DNA from: Bondarzewia mesenterica
Taxonomy: Eukaryota; Basidiomycota; Agaricomycetes; Russulales; Bondarzewiaceae
NCBI GenBank assembly: GCA_004802705.1
Contig: SGPL01000454.1
Coordinates: forward strand, 1-26,563
DNA: 26,563 nucleotides
Direction of reading: 5' to 3'
Shown here piece by piece: positions 1 to 9,894 of this stretch. The notes beneath the pieces were generated by a model that did not search any database, was not told where the DNA came from, and was given only the letters and a program-made list of their open reading frames with translations. The position numbers and the translations under genes were made by a program. Every line of letters begins with the position of its first letter. Within the stretch, counting starts at the first letter, position 1.

Positions 1-1454
1 GTGGTCTGGGAGGGTGGGAGGGCTGCCAGACGGGTGAGGGCCTCAAAGATGACGAGTGAGCCGAGGGAGTAACCAGTGAGGGTGATCGGACGCGTGCCAA
101 AGGCTTGGGACACGAGGAGAGTGGCGAGCACTGTACCGGCTTTGACGGCAAGGGCTCTTGCATTCATCCAGGGGTTGTCTGCGTCCGCAGGGCATGTAAG
201 TCTTTTGTGGTGCGGATGCGGATGAGATGAAAGGGAACTCACCGATGATCTTGCCGATCTTAAGCCATGCGATGGGGGCCAGAGAACTTAGCAGGCTGGA
301 GAAAAACGTGCGTTTTATGATTTCTGCCTTAATATACCGCATTGCTGATGTTCTGACCAGAATGTACAGAGAATTTGACAACGTTTCCAGAGCCTCTACT
401 TCCTGACTTAAAGTTAGACAAAAACTCTCACAGGAGAACCGGTTGTCTTACCCATTGAAGTGCATAGGTGTCGTCCCCTTCGAAGATTGTCCATGGCGCA
501 GTGATATCCCCTCTGTCAGATAGCCACCCACTCACACAAAGCCTGAGCGCTAGTGTTTCCTGAGGGGTGTGAACAGGAACCACCGCCAAATCGCGGATCT
601 CCCGCGTGTACCGCCCGACCATGTCAGCCGTCGACTTCGCGCCATATGCACCGAACAGTGCGCCACAGACGATCGACGAGCTAGCGAGACCACTCGCCAG
701 TAACCCTGCTGCAGTACCACCGATGCCCAGTGCGCCGAACACAGCAGTGACCCCAGCTCCGACGAGAGGAGCGGCAAGACCGCCCGTTATGCCGACGAGC
801 ACACCGCCTGCAACGGCTCCGATGCCCATGCCGACCATGCGGAGCGTCTTGCCCTTGGCTGCTTGTTGTTCCTTTGCGTCTTGGACCTGCTGTTCTGCTT
901 CCTGCAGAGCACGCTCGGGGTCCTTCAGTGTCATTGCTACCGTGTATTCGTCCAGGCTTCCCAATCGTGAGAGAAAGGCCCTTGTACGGGAGGAATAGGA
1001 TTTGGAAGTGGTGATGTTGAGGAAGAGGATGACATTCAGTGTTCTGGAGAAGCTATCTTGCGATGGGAGAAGTGGGAGGTCGCCTATCGATGAGTCGGAT
1101 AACGGGTCTATGTTTGGGCATCTTCCTGCATAGATTATGTGGTCTCAGATGTATGTTTTCTGGGATTATCGGTCTTAACACACCTCCTCCTGGCTCTTGG
1201 CAAGCTATCCATGCACTTTCGAGTAGCCCTTGAGCCCAAGAATTGATTTCATCGACGAAAGCGCCTTCAATCTCGAAAAGATCCGGATCAATTTGTGGCC
1301 CGAAAACGAAGTTGCGTTCTGCCAGAGCGTATAACTCTGTTCTATTTCGACATGCTGCAAGATTTCGAAAGAAACGCTCGAATATGATTTGACGATCAGT
1401 CTCGGTGAGCTCATTTGGAGGTACGAAGTCAACGAGATGAGCGATGGGGCTCAT
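1..1454 (-). CDS. DUF726 / TMCO4-like alpha/beta-hydrolase membrane protein (5' part only)
   Basis: Four exons on the minus strand: 1454-1184, 1125-452, 402-243 and 178 to the window edge, giving at least 427 residues with all junctions in phase (introns 58, 49 and 64 nt, GT-AG). The start at 1454 is the first ATG of an open frame beginning MSPIAHLVDFVPP. A Gly/Ala-rich hydrophobic stretch at about residues 188-253 looks like one or two membrane segments. After it come W-E-V-E-A-L and then D-N-P-W, followed by a nucleophile elbow GYSLG (about 404-408, Ser406 as nucleophile). This order is the DUF726 pattern known from human TMCO4 and yeast Mil1 (YFL034W), a putative lipase-like protein linked to endosomal adaptors. 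The catalytic acid and histidine would lie beyond the edge. Family assignment is firm; substrate and cellular role are not known from sequence. The short upstream region carries a CRE-like palindrome. Confidence 0.85.
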
Positions 1455-1983
1455 TATCGCGAAGCTGTTGGCAGTTGCAGTACGGCCGAAAAGTTCATAT
1501 TGCCAGTAACTGTCAAGTTGCCAACTTGCATTCGAAAGGACTCATTGAGGAACAGCGAGTGACGTCAGACCTTGGTCAGAAGCATTGGTCATTCAGTCTT
1601 TCATTGATTCGTCTTCTGGAGGTTCAAGCAGGTTCGCGCAGATCAATTTTATGGACAGAATAGCAGTAGAAATTCCATATATATAGTTTGAAAGTTCATA
1701 TTAAATTGATTTTCTACGTGTATTGATTTGATTTTTTACCACCCTCATGCTCACAAGACGTATTGGCTAATGAGCGGTACGAAGAATTGGAGTTAATGCA
1801 TAGCACATCCAGGTTGATGTGTGTACCAGTGGTGAATGGTGGACTAATGAAGGTGTTGCTCGCGACCGCTACGATGCGTCCGGTGATATAGAAGCTGTAG
1901 AACAGTTGGAAAGCTGTAAGAGCTAAATTGGAGACGATAACCTGGGTACACCGGCATCTTCACTGACATGTATATTTTCAGAC
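1455..1983. other. Intergenic region between the DUF726 gene start and the phosphatase 3' end
   Basis: About 530 bp with no coding signal that I trust. It must hold the promoter of the minus-strand DUF726 gene at its left end and the 3' UTR of the minus-strand phosphatase at its right end. The middle (about 1660-1740) is AT-rich with a TATATATAG stretch. The only clear motif is the CRE-like octamer at 1560-1567. Confidence 0.6.
1560..1567. promoter_or_regulatory. CRE/ATF-type palindrome TGACGTCA
   Basis: A perfect TGACGTCA octamer sits about 106 bp upstream of the DUF726 start codon. This is the consensus site of ATF/CREB-type bZIP factors. One exact octamer is expected by chance about once per 65 kb, so its promoter location is suggestive only. 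Confidence 0.4.
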
Positions 1984-3138
1984 TCAATTCTTCAAAGTGG
2001 AGTTCGGTATCAGTGTGTTCTTCCTTATCTGGCCAAAGTCCTCGTCCGTCAAACCGGCTTTCTCCTTCAGGTAGCCCTCGACACTGCCGTATTTCTTCTG
2101 GATACTGTCTAAAGTAGCCAGTATCGTTTCTGGCCTGCACGAAATGATGAAAATGTGAGTTGAGCCGAAAGAACGAGAAGTACAGGAAACGTACTTGGCA
2201 CTAGTCATCTTTAGCGTAGCCTCCCAATTGTCCTTGAATACTGGTGCATTTCGGAAACGCGCGATCAATATGGGCATCATGGGTTCGAGACCGATCTCCG
2301 TGAGGGAGTAATCCTTCGCTATATCCTCGTCGCTGACACCGAGAAGCTGTGGATGATATCCGGATCTTGGTTCGCAGGTTCCACGGCACGTTGCTATCAA
2401 CGGAGACTCACCTTGAGAAATAAGGCAGCAAACAATCCGGTCCTATCTTTTCCCGCTGTCAAAAGAAGAAAGAGACTGTTCAAAAATTGTGGTCATTAGG
2501 TGAGGAGTAAGGATTATAAACCTGTGCAATGTATCAAGCAAGGCTCGTCAGGTTTATCTTTGATATGTTCAAAGACTTTAGCGAATGACGGTCCAGCGCT
2601 GTCTAATATTCCTTCATACAATTTGGCGAACGCCTGCGGTGTGAATTGAATGAACAAGTCAAGGTTCGCAAAGGGGAAGACATCCAAACCTGCGTTGCAT
2701 CTGTACTGAACTCTTGTACCCTACACAAGCATTAGGTGAAGTCGATGAATAAACGGGTAGAATATAACATGCACCTGAGGGCAAGGCTGACAGGATCATA
2801 AGCCTCGTCCTGCGACACCGGTATCCTCACGACCTCGACGCCTTCGATCTCGAGCGACGCCGCTTTGTACGCCTGAATTTCGGAATCCGAACGAAAGTCG
2901 AAAATCTTCTTCACCCTCAGAGCGCGTAGCTGTGCTTGCCATTCTCAGTGATGCGCGTAGGCTCGCCTGCGCGGAAGAGGTATGCTGGCTTCACGACCAG
3001 CTCGACCTGTGAGACCGAGTCGATTATGCATGAATAGCCACCGACAGAACGGATATTCACAATCCCTTCGACAATTACGAAGGGAGGGGACGTGAGTATA
3101 GTTTCGGTTGATTCTGTCTGTACTGTGCCAGTGGACAT
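1984..3138 (-). CDS. Tyrosine phosphatase, Y_phosphatase3 (PF13350) type, with apparent 1-nt frameshift
   Basis: Exons on the minus strand: 3138-2775, 2700-2522, 2455-2412, 2346-2195 and 2134-1984; introns 60-74 nt, all GT-AG. The protein begins MSTGTVQTESTE. It shows GGY near residue 34, the family stretch LFRAGEPTRITENGK, then KKIFDFRSDSEI, the P-loop HCTAGKDRTG (about 179-188, catalytic Cys180 and Arg186), and the tail DYSLTEIGLEP. These are the hallmarks of this dual-specificity-like phosphatase family. The frame breaks at about 2930-2934: the first part reads to a stop just after ENGKHSYAL, while the conserved continuation LRALRVKKIF lies one frame over. One extra nucleotide would give a continuous 296-residue protein. 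A 65-nt GT-AG intron (2995-2931 approximately) could also restore frame, but it would delete the conserved block. Substrate is unknown; related fungal proteins are uncharacterised. Confidence 0.75.
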
Positions 3139-3678
3139 GGTTCTTTGTGAGATCCGTTATCGATAAGAAAGGAGAGCTTCGTGTCAACACAACATTTATA
3201 CAATGATTGTGAATTCAAAATATCGATTAGATGTTGGCTGATACCGTCCTGCCGTATGCTGACGTGCCATATTCTCCAGCTAAAGGATATCGATCATGGC
3301 CAAACGTCTCCAAACGTGCGATCCTGACAGAAAAGTGACTCGACGGGCCGGGGCGGCCGGCGAGACCGTGACTGGCCTCTGGCTCCGAAAGTACTTACTC
3401 CGAGAGTGCTTCCAATCCTTCACCAGTCCACTGCAGAGTTCAGTACAACTTCAAGCTTCCTTCAACGTTGACGGTTCTTTTATATCCTCATTCTAGGCTA
3501 AAAAGACTTTTGGTTCAATAGCCTCGCTCACCATTCCGCCTGTGGATTTCGCGTCTAATGAGTCGTCAGACACCTAAGCGTGATCAATACTTGTAAAGTA
3601 TGTCATCTGGGCACATGGAATATATGGAACTCTTATATGTATAGGTTGGAACAGGAAGATACACTGGTAAAGTATGCT
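3139..3678. promoter_or_regulatory. Divergent promoter region between phosphatase and NPR2
   Basis: About 540 bp separate the two divergent start codons. I see no conserved protein in either strand here. There is a GC-rich patch at about 3345-3365 and a repeated GTAAAGTATG (3593-3602 and 3667-3676) that also resembles splice donors, so a 5' UTR intron for NPR2 is possible. Nothing else stands out. Confidence 0.5.
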
Positions 3679-5884
3679 ATGGCAGCCGCAGACGGTGATT
3701 CTTTTCTGCCCCGCATCCAGTCTGTTTTCTATGCCGTCTTCGACGTACGACAGGGCCCCAAGATAGTCTACCAAGTACCAGAAGGCCTAATATCATCTAG
3801 TCCTGGCTTAGTGTCTGGCGGCACTTCCTTGTCCAACTCCCCCATCCCAACCACTCCAAGTACCGAGCGCAGTGCATCCAGCTCTAGGGCCTCCAGCATC
3901 TCTATCACTTCGCCAATGGTGCATCGACCCGAGTCTCGTCTAAAGTACTCACCTCAGAAGCGCTCTCTATCATCAAGCAGAATCCTGTTCAATTTCGACG
4001 ACATCTCAAAATATATTATCCCCCCCAGCGCGCTTTGCGGCAGACTCGTCATATGCGCAACCAGAAAATACCGGATCGTTGGGTTTCCTTCCGAGCTACG
4101 CGGAAAGTATGAGCGGAATTACTTTCGCTTCAACCTGTGCTTCGTATTTGATCGCTCTGCGGATTTGAGCTGCTATGAACCTGTTGTCCGCAAAGTGAAC
4201 AGAGTCCTCACCGCTTGTGAGGTAAGGTAGCCAGGGTCTGTTTATAAAGTGCGTCTAATGGAATCGAACTGTAGGAAGAGTCCTGCTTCCTTTCATCGCC
4301 AGAGAGTTCCCCAAAGATGCACGCCATCCTGGAACAACTTTACGAGGATCTTAACTCTTACTCTGAAACTTCGATTTTCATGGACAAGTTTAACTCGATA
4401 GAGCTGAAGATATTTCCTTTCTACCCAAACCCGCCACCGGTCAAGGACTGGATGGTCCCCTTAGCTCTCATCGATCTTGAAAAGGTAATAGAACCCAACT
4501 GGGACTTGACTATGGCCAAGGTACGCTACTGTCGTTCGGTGAAATCCTACCATTGTTTTGACGTCCTGGATCAGGTCTGTCAATATATTGATGGTACAAA
4601 CCACGTCAGCCGTATTGCCCACTTGGCAGACTGTGACATCGAGCTGACTCGTCAGGCTATTTCGCATCTCCTGTGAGCTCTATTCTCGCAACAAAATATG
4701 CGTGAGGTCGTTCACACTGCGTAGATACTACCAAGTCATCATGACTATCGATATCTTCCAATATTCCAACTCATATACGCTCCGCAAGAGTATTGAATGG
4801 CTCGCAAATGAATCTCATGTCAGAGAGGAATGCGGCTCCTACGTCGTCAAACCGGGTTAGCCGTTGTATAAAAGCTGTGACAGCTCTTGAGTTGACTTAA
4901 CCACGCAGGACGAATGATCACTGATTGGCCCAAACTGCTGTATCTTTACTCGCGTCTGAAACCCGGCAAGACCGTGTTCGAATGGATGCAAGAACAGGAT
5001 GTTCGCAATCTTGGTATTGATGTGCGGCGGTTCACCAGTTTTGGTGTCATCAAGGTGAGCGATGCCGTACCGATCATGGATAATATTCAGATGTCGCATT
5101 GACCTCGCCATGTTCCTCAAGGGATTCTTACGCCGCGTACAGCGTTGGCCTATTCTGCCGCCTGACCCTGAACCACCACAGAAACAAAAAAAAGTCGCCT
5201 TCACCTCCATCCCCTTCGAACCGCAGACGCTCTACAAGCCTCACCACACCCATCGTGCCGCCCAATGCGCCTCTTGTATCGTCTCAAGCACGATCAAGAC
5301 GCCGCACCTCGGACACGTCCGCCGCGCTAATCTCCGTGACCTCTGATCCACCAGCTCTCGTACGCGGGTCATCGACTAGTGCCGCAGAGCAATCCCTCGA
5401 ACAGCTCCAGATTCGCAATAACAGCCGACAACCCACACCATCTTCTCCTCACCTTGGTACAGCTCCGCTAACCTCCCGCGCAGCTCGAGGGCACAAGTCT
5501 CGCGGTCCTGGTGCAGAGGGCTCTGAAGGACGCCGGCGTTCTGTTGTCTCCCCTGTATTCCAATTTGAAGTCTCGCAGGTTTTGACCATCACCAACAATG
5601 GCTCTCCGGAACGACGGCTGAATTCATTCGCCACCCTTCCCGTGCGTCCGCGCCTATCGCGCTCGCCTTCTTCTCCCGCTATTGGAACGCAGCAACAGTC
5701 TGCGGTACCATTGCCTGTGACATATCCGCCAGAGCTAGTGCCACTATTGGACGGAGAGCATCATACTGATGAATTGTGTACGAGGTTCGAGGTGGGATGG
5801 CCTACAATGGAGGAATGGTTAGTCGCAATAGGGGAGGGAAAAGGTGATGGTGATTTTGGAAAAGTTTTGATCATCTACAGATAG
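3679..5884 (+). CDS. NPR2: Nitrogen permease regulator 2 (GATOR1/SEACIT subunit)
   Basis: Exons: 3679-4221, 4275-4520, 4575-4672, 4725-4855, 4909-5054, 5122-5275 and 5355-5884, giving 615 residues. The start ATG at 3679 has a strong context (G at -3, G at +4) and is followed by AAADGDSFLPRIQSVFYAVF, the typical Npr2 beginning. Other conserved blocks are FGVIKGFLRRVQRWP and, at the C-terminus, LLDGEHHTDELC followed by GDGDFGKVLIIYR. Npr2 forms with Npr3 and Iml1 the GAP-like complex that restrains TORC1 at the vacuole when amino acids are scarce. The frame must change between FLRRVQRWP and the C-terminal block. A 79-nt GT-AG intron (5276-5354) does this; the alternative is a 1-nt difference in the A8 run at 5186-5193, giving 641 residues. 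A Ser-rich loop lies at about residues 38-95. Identity is certain; the last junction is not. Confidence 0.9.
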
Positions 5885-6041
5885 CTGTGTTGCCTGTGTA
5901 CTACCCTGTTCCATACCAGAAAATTCATTCTTTTTTCAGGATCTTCATGCGCGCGGGTACGAAATAAATGGAGCAGCAAATTATACATACTCGTACAATA
6001 CCTAAACAGAAGCAACGTAATAGGTAACATAAATGACACGG

Positions 6042-7523
6042 TCATGCTAGTGATCTGTTAGTATTGACGTAGCCAGTCCCGTAGCATGAATATATCAGCT
6101 CAGACGAGAACGCATCGGAAGGCTCAACGGGGGAAATTTTGAATGATGTCGCGAAAACATCTTTTACATCCCGGAGGAATTGGATACTGAAAGAAATGCA
6201 TGTCAACAATTTTGTCTGGGGGGAGTAGATATGTGACTGACGTCCGTTCGGTGGGCTCACCCATACGGCAACGCCCCACATCTTCGCTCCCAAGCACCAT
6301 CAGCAAGAGAATCAATACTTGATGCTTCCGGTCCACACAACCTCCTCTTCGAATTTCGATGAGCAAAGATCGAGACGCCTCCAAAGCAATGTCCTCGGGT
6401 GCGATGCCGGGTTGCGAAATAGCTTCCGAACAGTGTATCGCAGAGGTTGTAGATTCGGCGAGGAGCGTCAGTGCATATCCGGGAGATCTACGAGATCGCT
6501 TTCAAGATTTACACATTTTTAATCAGAAGCTTATAGAGGGACCTTACTTTCCACTGTCGTCGCCCTTATAGACGTCGGAATAAAGGTAAATATCTGGAAT
6601 GTAGGTGTTTAGAACGGAGCGGGATGCCTCGATCATGCGATTTGAGAATTGTGGGCTTACGCGCACAGCATGCCTGAAAGGTAGTATTTAAGCCGACAAA
6701 ACACAAGCGAATAGAGAAGAAGCAACCCTACGCTATGCCTCGTATCCGCTTTATTTTACCAGGATCAACAAAATTGAGCGTTTTGACCTGTTTGACAACC
6801 GGGCAAAGAAACTGCACTTCGCCGCCGCCCAGTGGCGGGGAACCCCGTTTCTTGATCTAAATCAAAATGATTAGAAGTCGTGTCGCTCGCTCAGGGACCA
6901 CCGAACGTACCCGCAACTCGAGGCCGTCCGAAATGCCGAACAATTCAAGGTGGGGTAAGGTAACGGTTCTGACGATATCTGCCTATAGCAGCACACTGGG
7001 AGCTTCAGAGGCATTCAAAAGGTGATGCATTGCTGTAGGTGCGTACTGATAGATCCTTGTCGTCTGTCGTGATTCCGCGAAGGGTGAGATCCAGTGGATG
7101 TTTCGAAAAGGGTGCGAGCATAATTATAGGTTCGAGGAAATATCCGATTGATCGAGAAGGCGGGCAATCATGTTTAACGGGACCCCCGGCGATGATACCA
7201 GGTTTTATGAGGATAGCGGTACCTATTCATCTCTTAGACGCAGCCATTGATAAAGATCTCTAGCACGCACCGGTAAGAGATATTTCAATGATTGTCCCAT
7301 TCGTCACTTTCTCTAATAACCTCAGCAAACTGACCTCGTAATCTGCAGCAGTGACGCTTAGCGGGAGTCTGCCTCTCCATGTAGCAAACGCACCTCGTAG
7401 GCCCGGATTTTTATCATGCGTCCGAATTTTGTCAATTTTGACGGTCTTTCCGCTCAGGAGCGACAGTACGAGACGGTGCCGCAAATACAAATGCCCACTG
7501 AAAAGGATCACGGATCCTGACAT
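6042..7523 (-). CDS. RCL1: RNA 3'-phosphate cyclase-like protein Rcl1, 18S rRNA processing
   Basis: Eight exons on the minus strand: 7523-7394, 7342-7271, 7222-7047, 6982-6911, 6856-6732, 6673-6548, 6487-6242 and 6186-6042; introns 48-64 nt. All phases agree and give 363 residues, the usual Rcl1 length. Recognisable blocks run in order: LRHRLVLSLLSGKTVKIDKI, NPGLRDYEVSLLRLLEKVTN, KPGIIAGGPV, IKKRGSPPLGGGEVQFLCPV, DSGKSPGYALTLLAES, GSEDVGRCRMGE, and the end GTGYVNTNRSLA. Rcl1 is a nucleolar SSU processome factor that works with the GTPase Bms1 in cleavage of pre-rRNA for the 40S subunit. It has the RtcA cyclase fold but is known to lack cyclase activity. The chosen start is the ATG nearest the conserved FSGH segment. 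It ends 157 bp from the convergent NPR2 stop. Confidence 0.95.
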
Positions 7524-7844
7524 ACTGAATGCAATATGGTTCACCAGGGAGTAGCAGTGATCAATGAGATGTATTTGCTTTGTCTGAAAAAGCTCAGCTA
7601 TTTCAATGATAGGCTCTGTAGTGGGCGCCTGGAAACTTGCCCGCTGGTGGATGCTGGGGCTGCCGGTCGGTGTAGAGTACACTGTAGGCTACACGAGAAT
7701 TCAAGGAAGAAAATTGATGACGTAATAATCGCGTACTCTCTCTTTCGTCACGTGTAAAAATGTACGAGATAATCGAACCTCCCCAGACAGAAATTATTGA
7801 CTGTCCTCAATACTTCAGGGCCTCACATCGTTGTTAACAGCGCA
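7524..7844. promoter_or_regulatory. Divergent promoter RCL1 / UBA3
   Basis: About 320 bp lie between the two start codons. Two bZIP/bHLH-type sites sit near the middle: TGACGTAA at 7718-7725 (ATF/CREB-like) and TCACGTG at 7748-7754 (E-box, Cbf1-like). They are about 200 bp from the RCL1 start and about 100-130 bp from the UBA3 start. I see no TATA box that I would trust. Confidence 0.5.
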
Positions 7845-9636
7845 ATGGCTTCCGCAGACGTAGTGAACGGCAACTCATTCTCGGGTGACTGGGAGAATCG
7901 GTACTATCATGTCGATCAGATCCTGGACAGACCAGGTCCTCGAACAGTAGAATCTTTCATGGCTGGAGAAGGCGTACGCGACCTCCTCACACGAACATAT
8001 CCTAGATGTGTCTAACGCACTTGCTTGCTGTTCTTGATCTGAATAGGTTAAGGACTTCCTCCGCAATAAATGCAAGATCCTCGTCATCGGCGCTGGTGGA
8101 TTGGGATGCGAGATCTTAGCCAATCTCGCGCTCTCCGGATTCAAGGACATCCATGTCATCGATATGGACACGATTGATATAAGCAATCTCAATAGACAAT
8201 TTCTGTTCAGGTGAAGTTGTGCTACTCTGAAGCATTAAATCGGAAGATGCTGAAACAATTCACCATTCACGAAGACAGAAGGATGTTGGCCAGCCAAAAG
8301 CCATTGTCGCGGCAGAGTATGTGATGAAACGTGTTCGAGGAGTGAAGGTGACCCCGTGAGTACTAGCAGAATCTTCAGTCCTATTTCATTTATGGCTGCC
8401 TAAGATATTATGGCAAGATCCAGGACAAGGGCGACGATTACTACATGCAATTCAACCTAATTATCTGTGGGCTTGACTCTGTAGAGGCGCGCAGATGGAT
8501 CAACGCGACCCTCGTCAATATGGTCGATCCAGAGAACCCGGAAAGTTTGAAACCACTAATAGATGGGGGTACAGAAGGTGTGATTTCTGCTCTTGTTCGT
8601 ACTGTACGACGCTCATTTCCTGCTCAAGGTTTCAAGGGTCAGGCTCGTGTGATCTTGCCAACCATAACTTCATGCTACGAGTGTTCTCTCGACATGTTGA
8701 ACAAGCCAACTGCTTTCCCTATTTGTACGATCGCCAACACACCTCGCCTTCCAGAGCACTGCATAGAATTCGCGTCTGTACTAGAGTGGCCACGTGTGCA
8801 AGGAGGTATGTATCCATCTCGTCTTTTCATGCCTTTTCCCCTGATTACACGTAAAGACAGGAAGATGGATACGGACGACCCAGAACACATTAGCTGGCTA
8901 TACTCAGTTGCTCTGGCACGAGCAAAAGAGTTCAAAATTGAAGGCGTTACCTGGTCTCTAACACAGGGTGTCGTAAAAAACATCATCCCAGCCATTGCTT
9001 CGACAAATGCTATCATCGCCGGCAAGAGGTTTTTCCCGGATCATGTATCCAAGCACCACGCTAACCACATAATACAGCCTCTTGTTGCAACGAAGCCTTC
9101 AAGATTGCGACCAGTTCCGCGGCCTTTCTCAACAATTACTTCATGCTTATCGGTACCGAAGGTGTATACTCGTACACTTTCGAACACGAAAAGCGCGACG
9201 ATTGTCCGGTCTGCGGTGGCGAGTCGCTCGAAATTTCAGTGTCAAAAGACTGGACGCTCGATCGGCTGATTGAAATGCTCGTTGAGAAGCAGGATATGTA
9301 AGTCAAATTTATCATTGCAAAGACTAGCATTCAGCATGCTGACATTTTCTTTAGTCAGATCAAAAAGCCGTCATTGTCGACGCCAACCAAGCAGCTTTAC
9401 TTCCAGGCGCCACCTCAGCTCGAGGAGGCGACGAGACCGAATCTAGAGAAGAAAGTGACAGAACTGGTGCCAGATGGTGGGGTGGTGACTATAACTGCCT
9501 CGACGCTGCCGTTCAACTTGTCACTGCGAATCACGTATGTGTAGAAGAGAAATGCCGCTTGTAGCTCCCACAAATGTACAATCCAAATTCTTACCACCGG
9601 TTCTATATCTCCCATAGTTTCCGTTTCGACAGGTAA
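7845..9636 (+). CDS. UBA3: NEDD8-activating enzyme E1 catalytic subunit Uba3
   Basis: Nine exons: 7845-7973, 8047-8210, 8275-8355, 8405-8577, 8629-8805, 8857-9021, 9078-9297, 9355-9534 and 9618-9636; 435 residues, a normal Uba3 length. The ATP-binding motif GAGGLG is at 58-63, followed by NLNRQFLFR. The structural zinc pairs are CYEC (198, 201) and CPVC (339, 342). The catalytic cysteine is Cys227 in RLPEHCIEF. Uba3 with its partner Ula1 adenylates the ubiquitin-like protein Rub1/NEDD8 and passes it to Ubc12 for cullin modification. The intron 9022-9077 starts with GC, not GT; a CTAAC branch point lies inside it, and only this splice restores the conserved [11 protein letters not shown]. The last exon codes only TFRFDR after a GTATGT donor; if that donor were skipped, the protein would end two codons later in Tyr-Val. 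Confidence 0.95.
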
Positions 9637-9894
9637 GCACATACACACTCGGGGGCTCTCAAATCCCCAGCCGATGCCGTTCAAACGTGCAAACGGTCAG
9701 AAACGGTCTCAGTCAGCGCCGAGCTCAAGCCAGGAATTAAGGTTAAGGCTTGCTGACTCAGCAAATGCTCTGAAAGCCGATCGGGTTCAAAGGACGAGTT
9801 CTTCAACTCCTTGCACGAAGCGCACTAGGTAGCACCACTCAGTGTCCACCTCAGTAGACATCTCTTCTTTTTTCATACACTAGCTGGTCAAGTC
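9637..9894. promoter_or_regulatory. UBA3-SLT11 intergenic region
   Basis: About 258 bp hold the 3' end of UBA3 and the promoter of SLT11 in tandem orientation. The main signal is the 15-bp palindrome at 9750-9764. A T-rich stretch (about 9865-9878) precedes the SLT11 start codon. Confidence 0.5.
9750..9764. promoter_or_regulatory. Palindrome TTGCTGACTCAGCAA, AP-1/Gcn4 core with MARE flanks
   Basis: A perfect 15-bp palindrome with the Gcn4/AP-1 core TGACTCA in its centre. The inner 13 bp, TGCTGACTCAGCA, equal the consensus Maf recognition element of animal bZIP factors. It lies 131 bp upstream of the SLT11 ATG and 114 bp downstream of the UBA3 stop, so it more likely serves SLT11. Sequence observation is direct; the binding factor is inferred. 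Confidence 0.55.

Noticed and set aside
606..998. Plus-strand open frame rich in Pro and Ala
   Set aside because: It is the antisense of the Gly/Ala-rich membrane segment of the DUF726 gene, which has clear family conservation.
3296..3496. Open frame on the plus strand starting MAKRLQTCDPDRKVTRR
   Set aside because: It lies in the divergent phosphatase/NPR2 promoter, has no recognisable motif and no plausible exon partner.
3593..3676. Direct repeat GTAAAGTATG twice, 74 bp apart
   Set aside because: Ten bases only; could be donor-like sequences before NPR2, but no evidence for a 5' UTR intron beyond this.
7974..8046. Retained first UBA3 intron giving an alternative N-terminus (frame reads [13 protein letters not shown] then stop)
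   Set aside because: It stops before the ATP-binding domain, whereas splicing gives the conserved [20 protein letters not shown].
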